Positions 1 to 7,826 of a stretch of 58,063 nucleotides of DNA are shown in pieces (the first letter of the stretch is position 1; each line of letters begins with the position of its first letter). This stretch comes from Fodinibius roseus (lineage in GTDB: Bacteria > Bacteroidota > Rhodothermia > Balneolales > Balneolaceae): assembly GCF_900129315.1 (NCBI RefSeq), contig NZ_FQUS01000027.1, forward strand, positions 1 through 58,063, given 5' to 3'. Under the pieces are notes generated by a model. It worked only from the letters and a program-made list of their open reading frames with translations, made no database searches and was not told the DNA's origin. Made by a program: the position numbers and the translations under genes.

Positions 1-2
1 AT

Positions 3-23
3 TGAATGTTTTTATGAACTAAA
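3..23. repeat. Left copy of a direct repeat also found near tRNA-Leu
   Basis: TGAATG, one base, then TTTTATGAACTAAA. The same two blocks, separated by two bases, recur in the same orientation at 23419-23440. Twenty matching bases in two short blocks are unlikely by chance, although the sequence is AT-rich. The pair brackets the metal, phage-like and defence genes, so it could be an attachment-site duplication. This is inferred; the true left flank is outside the window. Confidence 0.35.
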
Positions 24-123
24 ATTTAGAATGAACCGAAAAATAACAGAATCCCATTAAAAACGCACTGAATCAGGGGGTTTTGCAAAGCCTTCATAAA
101 GATAAAAATATCTCTGTTCACTA

Positions 124-579
124 TTATCTTAAATTCTGTCCTGTATCAGTCTCTCCTTCCAAGGCAACAAGAATAGGACAATCTCCCTTAGGTCCTTCAC
201 CAGCACACGAATCAATTAAATTTACCAGGGTATTTTTGATTCGCTGTAGATCTTCGATCTTTTCGACCACATCCTGGTATTTTTCCTGTGCTTCGCTTTT
301 AATTTCCGAGCATGTAGTATCTTCATCCATACGCAGCTCCAGCAGTTCTTGGATTTCGCTAAGGGTAAACCCAAGTTCTTGTGATCGCTTGATAAACTTA
401 ATCTGATCGATATGCCGTTGGGTGAAAATGCGGTAGCCAGAGCGACGGCGGTCAGGTTTTGGGATTAGTTCTCGTTTCTCATAGTACCGCACCGTTTCTT
501 TATTCACGGAAGCTCTACGGGCCACTTCCCCGATTTTGTATGTGGTGATGTCATATTTTTCCTGCATATCCTCAATCAT
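124..579 (-). CDS. merR: MerR-family metal-responsive regulator, Hg(II) type
   Basis: This is an activator/repressor that twists its promoter DNA when a thiophilic metal binds. The N-terminal winged helix (about residues 10-80, starting TYKIGEVAR with KETVRYYEKREL) is typical of the family. A dimerisation helix and a metal-binding loop follow. The three cysteines are spaced 35 and 9 residues apart, and the last is followed by PI. This is the same spacing as Cys82, Cys117 and Cys126 of the Tn501 mercury sensor. The start at 579 was chosen because a longer open frame would run back through the hairpin at 599-625 and overlap the upstream small gene; a Met at 567 is the alternative. No mer reductase or transporter is visible downstream, since the window ends. 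PbrR-type lead sensors share the spacing, so the metal is not certain. Confidence 0.88.
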   Translation of the reverse strand: MIEDMQEKYDITTYKIGEVARRASVNKETVRYYEKRELIPKPDRRRSGYRIFTQRHIDQIKFIKRSQELGFTLSEIQELLELRMDEDTTCSEIKSEAQEKYQDVVEKIEDLQRIKNTLVNLIDSCAGEGPKGDCPILVALEGETDTGQNLR

Positions 580-598
580 AATAAACCAATTATTTAAA

Positions 599-625
599 GC
601 ACCTGAGGTACTACACCTCAGGTGC
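599..625 (-). terminator. Perfect 11-bp inverted repeat between Cys-rich gene and merR
   Basis: Two perfect 11-bp arms (GCACCTGAGGT and its complement) flank a 5-nt loop. On the minus strand the hairpin is followed by TTTAAAT. It sits between the stop of the small Cys-rich gene and the merR start. It could be a leaky terminator that lowers merR expression, or an operator, because the core dyad resembles MerR-family sites. The T-run is short. Confidence 0.5.
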
Positions 626-634
626 TCGTTAATC

Positions 635-781
635 TTAATTTTTCTTGACCATGGTTTTACCACAGCAACAGGTCGGGTTTTGAGTGCCCGAGCAGTCGCT
701 GGGCGCCCCTTTGGTTACGGTAACTTCACAACCACAACTATCATCGGGACACCGGTAAACTTCTCCTTTTTTAAGTGGCAT
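635..781 (-). CDS. Small Cys-rich putative metal-binding protein (48 aa)
   Basis: This 48-residue protein has seven cysteines, at 11, 16, 18, 30, 38, 39 and 40, ending in a CCCG stretch and a lysine-rich tail. The pattern suggests a soluble metallothionein-like or zinc-ribbon-like metal chelator. A strong ribosome-binding site (GGAGG, 7 bases upstream) fixes the start. It is the first gene after the MerR-type promoter at 821-852 and is followed by merR, so it is probably metal-induced. A role in buffering mercury or another soft metal is inferred from the cysteines and context. I do not recognise a characterised homologue. Confidence 0.75.
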   Translation of the reverse strand: MPLKKGEVYRCPDDSCGCEVTVTKGAPSDCSGTQNPTCCCGKTMVKKN

Positions 782-820
782 AAGAATTCCTCCTTTTATT
801 ACAGAATACAATTCACTTAT

Positions 821-852
821 AATATAAGGGCTGTACCATGGTCGAGAGTCAA
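821..852 (-). promoter_or_regulatory. MerR-type promoter with operator dyad in a stretched spacer
   Basis: Reading the minus strand, a TTGACT -35 at 852-847 and a TATATT -10 at 826-821 are separated by 20 bp. That is longer than the usual 17 and typical of MerR-controlled promoters. The spacer contains CTCGACCA/TGGTACAG, a dyad matching in 6 of 8 pairs, centred on CCATGG. The site lies about 40 bp upstream of the Cys-rich gene. Confidence 0.72.
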
Positions 853-860
853 ATAATATA

Positions 861-1310
861 TTAATTATTGCTAGACGACCAATGAAGCGCGGTGATTTTC
901 CAGTTTCCTTCTACCTTTTTCAGGACAGCCAGTTCAAGACTGTTCAGATCCAATTTTCTATCGCTGTAGGTGCCCCAAGTTCGCGAGTGAGTTGAGACCC
1001 AGGCGGTATTGCCTTCAATCGTAACATTTCGTGCTTCAACTTCCCGTTTCATGGCACTGAGAAATTTCCCATCAGAGTGAAAGTGGTGGGACAAATATTC
1101 TTTTTTGGTTTCAATATTTCCGCCTTCCAGGATTCGCACAGATTCTGATAGCAGGTTTTTGGCTGCCTGACTGTCATTATCGATAATTGCCTGATGGAAT
1201 GCGTCAAGGGTATTGATTACCTTTTTCTCTGATGCAGAAGGTTGACTTACAGATATAGAAGTTCCAATTATAAATAGGAGAACTGCAGTTAATGATATTC
1301 GAGGAGACAT
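861..1310 (-). CDS. Secreted NTF2-like (DUF4440/SnoaL-type) protein
   Basis: A 149-residue protein with a cleavable signal peptide (first about 22 residues, ending near SVS) and a single NTF2-like fold domain. The pattern fits DUF4440/SnoaL-like proteins: an N-terminal helix with LDAFHQAIIDND, a central WVSTHSRTWGTY strand and a terminal WKITALHWSS strand. Such domains bind small ligands or act as accessory subunits; no catalytic role can be assigned. It starts 8 bp after the stop of the DUF2231 gene and ends the copper operon. The role there is unknown. Confidence 0.72.
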   Translation of the reverse strand: MSPRISLTAVLLFIIGTSISVSQPSASEKKVINTLDAFHQAIIDNDSQAAKNLLSESVRILEGGNIETKKEYLSHHFHSDGKFLSAMKREVEARNVTIEGNTAWVSTHSRTWGTYSDRKLDLNSLELAVLKKVEGNWKITALHWSSSNN

Positions 1311-1318
1311 AATATTAG

Positions 1319-2401
1319 TTAATGATTATTGAGTTGTGTTAAGGAAATTCTATCGATCAGCACCGTTCCACTTCCATTGAGGCGGAGTCCCACGCTTCCA
1401 GCCTCGGGGGCATCACCATGTCCATGGACCACCATCTCTTTGTTGATGTAGCCGCGGAAATGCGTGCCGTTGCCAACCGTACGAATAAAGAGCATGCCCG
1501 AAGCTGAATAGGATTCTTCGGCAAATACTTGACGGTTGCCCCCGCTTACCCGTCCCTGGGATACGGTGCCATCAGAAGACAGCATCACAAAATCATAGTT
1601 TTGGTCATCCCCCACGTGATTGACGAGAGATATCTCTCCATTGAAATCGGACAGATCCAGGTAGTAGTCAACCTGCACGTTTTGAAATGAGTCCTTTCCT
1701 ACAAAGAAATTCGTGATAGAGTCAGCCGATATCCTAAGCAGGTGATTGTTGCCGCTGTTAACTATGGTTGGCTGCAGCTGGGAGGCTGACCCTTCCAGCC
1801 ACCGGAACCGAGAAAGTAGGGTGCTAACGCCATTGGCACCGATTTTCCATGACCAGTTGCCGTTATCACTGACGTTAAATGTTGATTCATCTTGTTGCAG
1901 ACTATCAGTAGAGACGGAGGTATTGCTTTGCTGCTCTACTAGCTGACCGGTACCCGCTCCATAGCCAAAGACCATTTCAGCACCATGATCTCCTGTTTCA
2001 TAGAGAAAGAACACTCCGGGCAAGGCAAGGGCAAACAGCCCAATTCTAATCGCTTTATGATCCATTTTTTGATACCAGTGGAGCAGAATCCGCGATGCGG
2101 CATAGATTCCAAAGAACCAGACGGTCCACAGGGCCCAATCAGCATGTTCATTCAAAACCGATTGCGCTCCCGAGGGCAAAAACACGCTGTCGGCCGCCCA
2201 GGTCCCGGTATAGTAAGCGGCAATAGCTGAGACAGCACCTATACCGTAAAGGATGGTCGATTTTAGATCATCCCACCATTTATCAGGTAGAAAGAAGTTT
2301 AGCAAGTCCATCAATACCGCCAGCAAGATAATAGCAATGGGAAAATGTACTAGCATCGGGTGTATGTTGGGGGCCCATTCTGGTATCAATTCCATAAGCA
2401 T
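1319..2401 (-). CDS. DUF2231 membrane protein with C-terminal secreted domain
   Basis: The first about 150 residues contain four hydrophobic segments and the HPMLVHFPIA motif characteristic of DUF2231 membrane proteins, plus further membrane-embedded histidines. The last about 180 residues form a soluble, probably periplasmic beta-rich domain that resembles LamG/DUF1080-like folds. DUF2231 proteins often lie beside redox or copper genes, but their biochemistry is not established. The gene lies 54 bp downstream of the multicopper oxidase and 8 bp before the NTF2-like gene. A second possible start lies two codons in, at 2395. Confidence 0.75.
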   Translation of the reverse strand: MLMELIPEWAPNIHPMLVHFPIAIILLAVLMDLLNFFLPDKWWDDLKSTILYGIGAVSAIAAYYTGTWAADSVFLPSGAQSVLNEHADWALWTVWFFGIYAASRILLHWYQKMDHKAIRIGLFALALPGVFFLYETGDHGAEMVFGYGAGTGQLVEQQSNTSVSTDSLQQDESTFNVSDNGNWSWKIGANGVSTLLSRFRWLEGSASQLQPTIVNSGNNHLLRISADSITNFFVGKDSFQNVQVDYYLDLSDFNGEISLVNHVGDDQNYDFVMLSSDGTVSQGRVSGGNRQVFAEESYSASGMLFIRTVGNGTHFRGYINKEMVVHGHGDAPEAGSVGLRLNGSGTVLIDRISLTQLNNH

Positions 2402-2455
2402 GTGGTTTCAATAGAGTATTTTTGTGATTGACATCTTACAGAGCTATGTACAACA

Positions 2456-4003
2456 TCAGGATATAATCTCGAAATTGGCCATCATTCCGTTGTCGGCATG
2501 TTCCAGGTTGTGACAGTGAAATACGAACATGCCTTCAGGCGCATCAAAGTTTACAAGCACTCGTACCGTTTCATCTGTGTTGACCAGCATGGTGTCTTTC
2601 CATCCCCGTTCGTGGGGAGCAAGCTCGCCGCCACTGCGGTCCAACACCTTGAACTGCGTAGCATGGATATGCATCGGGTGTGCCATCATCCGATCACCAT
2701 GAAACTCCCAGACTTCAAGTGCATTCCGAGGCACTTCCTCATCCACTCGCATCATTTCAAAGAAACGACCGTTGATGGATGATCCCTGCATCATCTCCAT
2801 AGACAGATTAAACCGCCGGGTGCGCTCGGCTTCGGATTCATTTGGAAAAGAGGGGCTGGTAAGTTTTTCGGGAAGTTGGAAGGAGTCCTGTTCCTCTTCT
2901 GTGATTCGAAATTCAACAATGGGCACAACTTTATCTGAAGACCGGCTTCTCTGCATCATCATACATCCGCCACCCATTCCTCCGCTGCCTTCATTCTGCA
3001 TCATTCCGCCACTTCCATCCATCATGCCTTCTCCATTATTCATCATTCCGTCCATCATGCCGCCCATGCCGTTTCGGGTACGGGCTTCGAGACGTAGAGA
3101 GTCACCTACTTCATACCGACCGAAATCAACGAGCAGGTCGGCCCGCTCGGCGGGGGATAACGTGACCGAAGAAACTTTATAAGGCTGTTCAAGCAGGCCA
3201 CCATCACTACCGATAACATAGAAAGGGTTATCATCACTCAAGGAAAGCTCCAGAATCCGGGCATTGGAGCTGTTCAGAAGCCTCAGCCGGTAAAATCGGG
3301 TTGTCACTTCATGGTAAGGGGCATGAATGCTATTGACAAACAACCGATTTCCAAAGAAACCCATCATACGATCCATCATGTTAAGGCTGTAGGTCGCCTG
3401 CCCCTGCTCGTTGATCTGCTTTTCCTGTATATTTAGCGGCAGCTCATATTTTCCGGAGGGAAGATTCAACGCCTGCTCTTCCTCATCTTCGATGATAAAA
3501 AATCCCGCCAGCCCGTGATAGATTTGTGAACCTGTTCGCCCGTGTGGATGAGGATGGTACCAATGGGTCGCTGCCCGCTGGTTCACATCAAAATGGTAAT
3601 CATATGCTTCGCCCGGCCCTACGACATCTTTGGGATGGCCATCCATCTCCGGCGGTACCGTTAGTCCGTGCCAGTGGAGAATACTCTCCTCGTCAAGCCG
3701 GTTTTGAAAATTGATATCGAGAGTTTCGCCTTTCTTGACACGGATGGTAGGGGGCGGAAGAGAGCCGTTAAGGGTATAAACATCCGAATTAACACCACCA
3801 ATCAGCTTTCGTCGGGCTGTTTCTGCCGCCAGTTCGAATTCAGAGGCACGAATTTCCTCCGGGAACGATAACGGCCGGGAAAAAGCATTTTCAGGCAATG
3901 TCAGTTCTTTGCCTGCTTCTGACCTGCAAGCTAGCAACGCCGGAGACAGGGCTAATATTCCCGTGCCGGTGCTCATCAATTTGAGAAACTCTTTTCGTTT
4001 CAT
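2456..4003 (-). CDS. CueO-like multicopper oxidase
   Basis: A periplasmic multicopper oxidase, probably oxidising Cu(I) and coupling this to reduction of oxygen to water. All four copper motifs are visible: HWHG (110-113), WYHPHPH (148-154), HPMHIH (442-447) and HCHNLEH with downstream Met 507/508 (496-508). A Met-rich insert (about 310-355, many MM and GGM repeats) resembles the Met-rich Cu(I)-binding segment of CueO. The leader carries KRKEFLK and a Cys at 26, so export may be by Tat or as a lipoprotein. At 515 residues it is of normal family length. It follows the DsbD gene after 125 bp and precedes DUF2231. Confidence 0.93.
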   Translation of the reverse strand: MKRKEFLKLMSTGTGILALSPALLACRSEAGKELTLPENAFSRPLSFPEEIRASEFELAAETARRKLIGGVNSDVYTLNGSLPPPTIRVKKGETLDINFQNRLDEESILHWHGLTVPPEMDGHPKDVVGPGEAYDYHFDVNQRAATHWYHPHPHGRTGSQIYHGLAGFFIIEDEEEQALNLPSGKYELPLNIQEKQINEQGQATYSLNMMDRMMGFFGNRLFVNSIHAPYHEVTTRFYRLRLLNSSNARILELSLSDDNPFYVIGSDGGLLEQPYKVSSVTLSPAERADLLVDFGRYEVGDSLRLEARTRNGMGGMMDGMMNNGEGMMDGSGGMMQNEGSGGMGGGCMMMQRSRSSDKVVPIVEFRITEEEQDSFQLPEKLTSPSFPNESEAERTRRFNLSMEMMQGSSINGRFFEMMRVDEEVPRNALEVWEFHGDRMMAHPMHIHATQFKVLDRSGGELAPHERGWKDTMLVNTDETVRVLVNFDAPEGMFVFHCHNLEHADNGMMANFEIIS

Positions 4004-4128
4004 AACAGTGTAGTTCTATGTTTGATTCTTATTTAGATGTTTTTCAGCTTCTCAGACGGCAAATGTATTACCAAACGGAGCCTAAAAGTATACTAACAAC
4101 AGTTAGAAATTCAGTAAGTACCAATAGT

Positions 4129-5919
4129 CTATTCAGGTATTCGTTTCAGAAATTCCTCGGCGTTAACAAATCCCACAATGCGGGCTCCCTCGATTTCATT
4201 TCCCTCATCGTCCAGGAAGATAATCGTCGGTACACCAGCCACACCGAATTTTTTGCGGAGTGCCTCGGACTCGGCCGACTCATAATCGGTGAGATCTACC
4301 TTGATCGTCCGGTACGGTTGCAATGCCGCGATAACTTCCGGATCGGTAAAGGTGATCCGGTCCAGTTCCAGGCAGGGCACGCACCAGTCGGCCGTAAAAT
4401 CCAGCACCACAGGGGTGTCTTTAGAAGCCGCGGCCTCCAGTTTGTCCGGGCTGTAGGTCTCCCAGTCCACCGTTGGCTTGGCTAGATTCATGATCACGAG
4501 CAATCCGCCGATCATACCGGCGATACCCACTACGCGCTTCACGCGCGAAAATATCTTTAAACTACGTCCCGAGGACTCCAAGAAACCAAGATAAATGCCG
4601 CCCAGGATCAATGTTGGAGGCAGGGTGTACAATACGTATTTAGGGAACCAGGCTAACGCCAGGAAAAATAGGGCAGCGCTGACCAACACCACGCCAAACA
4701 CCTTTTTCACCCATACCATCCACTGGCCGGATTTCGGCAGCTTGGAAAGCAGGTTGCTAAAGGTACCGAGGATGAGATACGGTAGTCCGAGTCCGACGGC
4801 CATAACAAAAAAGGTGAAGAAGCCGAACAGGGGGTCGCCCTGGGCTCCCACGAAGGTCAGCAGCGCAATGACCGGCGGACCGATACAGGGCGCGGCAAAA
4901 ATGCCCACCATGATGCCGGAAAGAAAAAGACCTGTGGGTCCGACAGCCTGTTGAGAACCACCAAGTTTTTGGAGCACCCACTGTGGTGGCTGTAGCTCGT
5001 ACAGCCCGAACATGCTCAACGCCATTGTCAACAGAATAATACCGACGGCACCCAACACTACCGAACTCTGCAGCCAGCTTCCAAACAGGCTGCCGGTATA
5101 GGCAGCGGCTACTCCGAGTACGCTGTACATACTTACGATGCCCAGCACATAGATCGAAGCCATTCCAAAAGACTGCAGGGTATTCGTTTGCTGATCAGCT
5201 CGTCCGCCAAACAGGGACACCGTAACCGAGAGCATGGGATACACGCACGGCGTAAGATTCAGCGCCAGCCCGATCAGGAAAATTCCCAGAAAGCCCAGAA
5301 TCGCACCCCGTTCGTCAAACATGGAAGCAATGGAATTATCTCTGAGTGAGACAGAGGATGAGCTTATAGATTCCCCGGCATTTGCAGAAAAGAGTTTCTG
5401 ATTGATCGATTTAAAGCCCGTATTGGCTGCTGCAATGTCAACCGGGATTGCAATGTCAATCGTGGACGGTGGCAGACAAGATTTGTCGTCGCAGGCTTGC
5501 ACGCGCAGGCTGCCGTTCAGCGAATAGGTGCCGGGCTCCAGTTCAGAAGAAGCTTTCAGTGTGACAAATACAGGGGCACTTCCATGGTACACATCCAGTG
5601 GTTCCCCGGCAAAAGCAAAGGTAAACCGTTCTGACTTCGGGTATTGAATTCCTGTAATCGTAAATTCAGGGTGGTCGTCAATCTCCAATTCCGTACCAAT
5701 CAGGTAATCGAGGGTGGGCTCGTGAGCATTGACGTGCCATCCCTCCTCGATATTCATTACCACTGCAGCAGCAACTGTGTCTCCAGCCGGAACCACATTT
5801 TGAGAAAGCCTGATCTCTGTGGCCACTTTTCCGGCGCTACCCGTAGGTTGAGCAGAGAGTAATCCTTCAAAACCAAATAGAAGGATTGCCAGTAAAAAGA
5901 TAACTCGTTGAACTTTCAT
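4129..5919 (-). CDS. dsbD: DsbD thiol:disulfide interchange protein
   Basis: An inner-membrane reductant shuttle that moves electrons from cytoplasmic thioredoxin to periplasmic thiol proteins. Three parts are visible: a signal peptide and N-terminal DsbD-alpha-type immunoglobulin-like domain (about 25-150), a CcdA-like membrane core with the paired cysteines in TPCVYPML and APCIGPPV (about 200-480), and a C-terminal thioredoxin domain with CVPC at 513-516. At 596 residues it is near the E. coli length. Its neighbours TlpA and CcmF suggest it reduces apocytochrome c haem-binding cysteines or copper-site cysteines. It starts 30 bp after the TlpA stop, within one operon. Confidence 0.93.
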   Translation of the reverse strand: MKVQRVIFLLAILLFGFEGLLSAQPTGSAGKVATEIRLSQNVVPAGDTVAAAVVMNIEEGWHVNAHEPTLDYLIGTELEIDDHPEFTITGIQYPKSERFTFAFAGEPLDVYHGSAPVFVTLKASSELEPGTYSLNGSLRVQACDDKSCLPPSTIDIAIPVDIAAANTGFKSINQKLFSANAGESISSSSVSLRDNSIASMFDERGAILGFLGIFLIGLALNLTPCVYPMLSVTVSLFGGRADQQTNTLQSFGMASIYVLGIVSMYSVLGVAAAYTGSLFGSWLQSSVVLGAVGIILLTMALSMFGLYELQPPQWVLQKLGGSQQAVGPTGLFLSGIMVGIFAAPCIGPPVIALLTFVGAQGDPLFGFFTFFVMAVGLGLPYLILGTFSNLLSKLPKSGQWMVWVKKVFGVVLVSAALFFLALAWFPKYVLYTLPPTLILGGIYLGFLESSGRSLKIFSRVKRVVGIAGMIGGLLVIMNLAKPTVDWETYSPDKLEAAASKDTPVVLDFTADWCVPCLELDRITFTDPEVIAALQPYRTIKVDLTDYESAESEALRKKFGVAGVPTIIFLDDEGNEIEGARIVGFVNAEEFLKRIPE

Positions 5920-5949
5920 AGGTGGCTAAAATAATTCTTGGATTTACAA

Positions 5950-6525
5950 TTAGCTGTCTTCCGCCAGCAGTTCTTTAATACGCGGTTCTAATTCTTTGTT
6001 GGTTAGCGCTCCGACCGCAAAATAGCGCAGGTTCCCTTGCCGGCCGATAATATAGGTGGTCGGGATGCCCATAGTAGGGCCATATTTTTCCATCACAGTT
6101 CCATCAGTGTCGATGTACATCGGATACGTTACGTCATATTCTTCTATAAACGGACGTACCACCGATTCGCCCTGCTCGTCGATGGAAACCCCGAGAGTGA
6201 CGTAACCCTCGTCTTTATATTTTTCATACAGATCAACGAGGTCGGGGGTTTCTTCTCGGCAGGGCGGACACCATGTGGCCCAGATATTTATCAAGACGAC
6301 CTTCCCTTTTTGATCGGAAAGCCGGAATGGTTCGCCGCTCAGGAGCGACACTTCGAAATCGGTGGCCGGTGCCTCGTTTTGAGCGGCGTGCAACGGAGCG
6401 GAAGTAGGATCAAGCTGCTCGATGCGTTCACTTTTACTGTTTTGCATCTGCTGCGGCGATTCACTTTGTTCCGCTCCACAAGCGGTCAGAAAGACAAATA
6501 AACCTGATAATAGTACGTACTTCAT
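5950..6525 (-). CDS. TlpA/ResA-like thioredoxin lipoprotein
   Basis: A 191-residue membrane-anchored thiol reductase. It has a lipobox ending in Cys16 (FLTAC), a low-complexity linker to about residue 50 and a thioredoxin fold with the active site WCPPC at 85-89. The cis-Pro loop appears as GIPTTYII. TlpA, ResA and CcmG proteins reduce CXXCH sites of apocytochromes c or copper-chaperone cysteines. Placement between dsbD and the cupredoxin, in the same operon as ccmF, supports either role and suggests it is a direct DsbD client. Confidence 0.9.
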   Translation of the reverse strand: MKYVLLSGLFVFLTACGAEQSESPQQMQNSKSERIEQLDPTSAPLHAAQNEAPATDFEVSLLSGEPFRLSDQKGKVVLINIWATWCPPCREETPDLVDLYEKYKDEGYVTLGVSIDEQGESVVRPFIEEYDVTYPMYIDTDGTVMEKYGPTMGIPTTYIIGRQGNLRYFAVGALTNKELEPRIKELLAEDS

Positions 6526-6538
6526 AATTTCATTTTGT

Positions 6539-7270
6539 TTATGATTGAACGATTAATTTTCCCCGCATTCCGGCGGCAAAATGAGCCATAAACGAGCACA
6601 CGTAATCATATTGGCCGGGCTCTTCCGGGACGGAAAACGTAATTTCTACCGTTTTACCATCGGCAGCCAGACCGGTGTTCGCAATAATGGCATTTTCTCT
6701 GCCGGGAGGGATGTAGTCGTTTTTGCGGTTGGCGGCGTTGACAAAAGCCTGAGCATTGACATCTTGATCCAACAGTACCCAATTATGAGCCATCATCTCG
6801 GGTTTGTGCTGACTGAGCGTTCTCAGGCGAATCCTGAGCTGCTCTCCAGGTTCGGCCGTTATTTGATTTAGCAACAGATAGGACTTGCCGTTGAAAGCTT
6901 CGGTGGACCTGCCTGTACTGATACGCTCACCTTCCTCTTTGACTGTAAACTTCATTTGATCAGTACCGATGATCTCAATAGTTCGGATATTATCATCGAT
7001 ATTTTGTTTTTGTTCCTGGTTCCATTCATCCTTTGGGATAATTTGCCCGGTCGGGGTAATCATTTCTCCGGGCGCCGGTTCTTCCATCGGGAATTTGTTG
7101 ATGCCGACACCAGCATCTCGGTTTTCCGGCACATAGTGATTATGCGAACCGTGGTTTACCGCCGTGTAGGGCTTCGGATTAAAAAAGCCCAGTGAATCCG
7201 CCAGAGCGAAACCGGCGGCAATAAGTACTCCCAGAATAAACAGGTATTTAAGTTTGTTTTTGGATGTCAT
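6539..7270 (-). CDS. Azurin-like cupredoxin, membrane-anchored
   Basis: An exported blue-copper electron carrier or copper-binding protein. An N-terminal hydrophobic segment (9-27) anchors or exports it. A His-rich linker follows, and the cupredoxin domain occupies about 95-243. The type 1 copper ligands are visible as His162 (MAHNWV), Cys225, His230 and Met235. The order and the spacing of the C-terminal Cys, His and Met ligands match azurin. It lies between the DUF411 protein and TlpA. A likely job is to shuttle electrons or copper to the oxidase or to a cytochrome. It is longer than azurin because of the N-terminal extension. Confidence 0.88.
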   Translation of the reverse strand: MTSKNKLKYLFILGVLIAAGFALADSLGFFNPKPYTAVNHGSHNHYVPENRDAGVGINKFPMEEPAPGEMITPTGQIIPKDEWNQEQKQNIDDNIRTIEIIGTDQMKFTVKEEGERISTGRSTEAFNGKSYLLLNQITAEPGEQLRIRLRTLSQHKPEMMAHNWVLLDQDVNAQAFVNAANRKNDYIPPGRENAIIANTGLAADGKTVEITFSVPEEPGQYDYVCSFMAHFAAGMRGKLIVQS

Positions 7271-7316
7271 AGCAAACGTTGGATTAGGTGGAATTGAATT
7301 TTTTCCTCGTCATTTA

Positions 7317-7808
7317 TCAGAACCTGTCAAAATAGGCCACTTGTTCTGGTCCGTTGAAAAAATACACGTCCACCGGGCTGGGATCTTCCGCCATTCCCGG
7401 CGATTCGGCCGGCATGCCAGGTACGGCGATTCCTTTGGCACCGGGCCGTTCCTTCAGCAGCTTGCTGATCGCTTCCACCGGTACATGGCCCTCCACGATG
7501 TAGCCATCGACAACTGCGGTGTGGCAAGAACTGAGCTTGTCTGGAACGCCTTTTTGCTTCTTAACGGAAGCAAGTGTATCCGTCGGCTGTTCTGTTACCG
7601 AAAATCCATTTTCCTTCATATAAGTGGCCCATTTGGAGCAACACTTACAGTTCGGATTTTTGTACATGGTTACATTGACCGGTTCGGATTGAGCAAGGAT
7701 TACATAATCGGTATTGGTTTTATGTTGTTTTTCCTGAGAGCAGCCAGTAATGCCGATAATCAGGACGAGAACTGTCAGGAAATATGATCGTGTAATTTTG
7801 TATTTCAT
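7317..7808 (-). CDS. DUF411 putative copper-binding lipoprotein
   Basis: A 163-residue DUF411 protein with a lipobox (GITGC) near residue 23. The family core is clear: MYKNPNCKCCSKW, then SCHTAVVDGYIVEGHVP, then AVPGMPAESPGM. The CxCC group and downstream Cys, His and Met residues could bind copper. DUF411 genes are commonly found in copper and silver resistance operons; the biochemical role is not settled. It starts 18 bp after ccmF ends and is followed by the cupredoxin, so it is part of the same operon. Confidence 0.88.
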   Translation of the reverse strand: MKYKITRSYFLTVLVLIIGITGCSQEKQHKTNTDYVILAQSEPVNVTMYKNPNCKCCSKWATYMKENGFSVTEQPTDTLASVKKQKGVPDKLSSCHTAVVDGYIVEGHVPVEAISKLLKERPGAKGIAVPGMPAESPGMAEDPSPVDVYFFNGPEQVAYFDRF

Positions 7809-7826
7809 ATTTTAAAGGATATTTAA

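Noticed and set aside
580-663. N-terminal extension of MerR to 663
   Set aside because: It would run through the perfect hairpin and overlap the Cys-rich gene in another frame; the family's N-terminus fits a start at 579 or 567.
4018-4485. Plus-strand frame of 155 residues
   Set aside because: It lies opposite the dsbD C-terminus, has no family pattern and no signal; it is a shadow of dsbD codon use.
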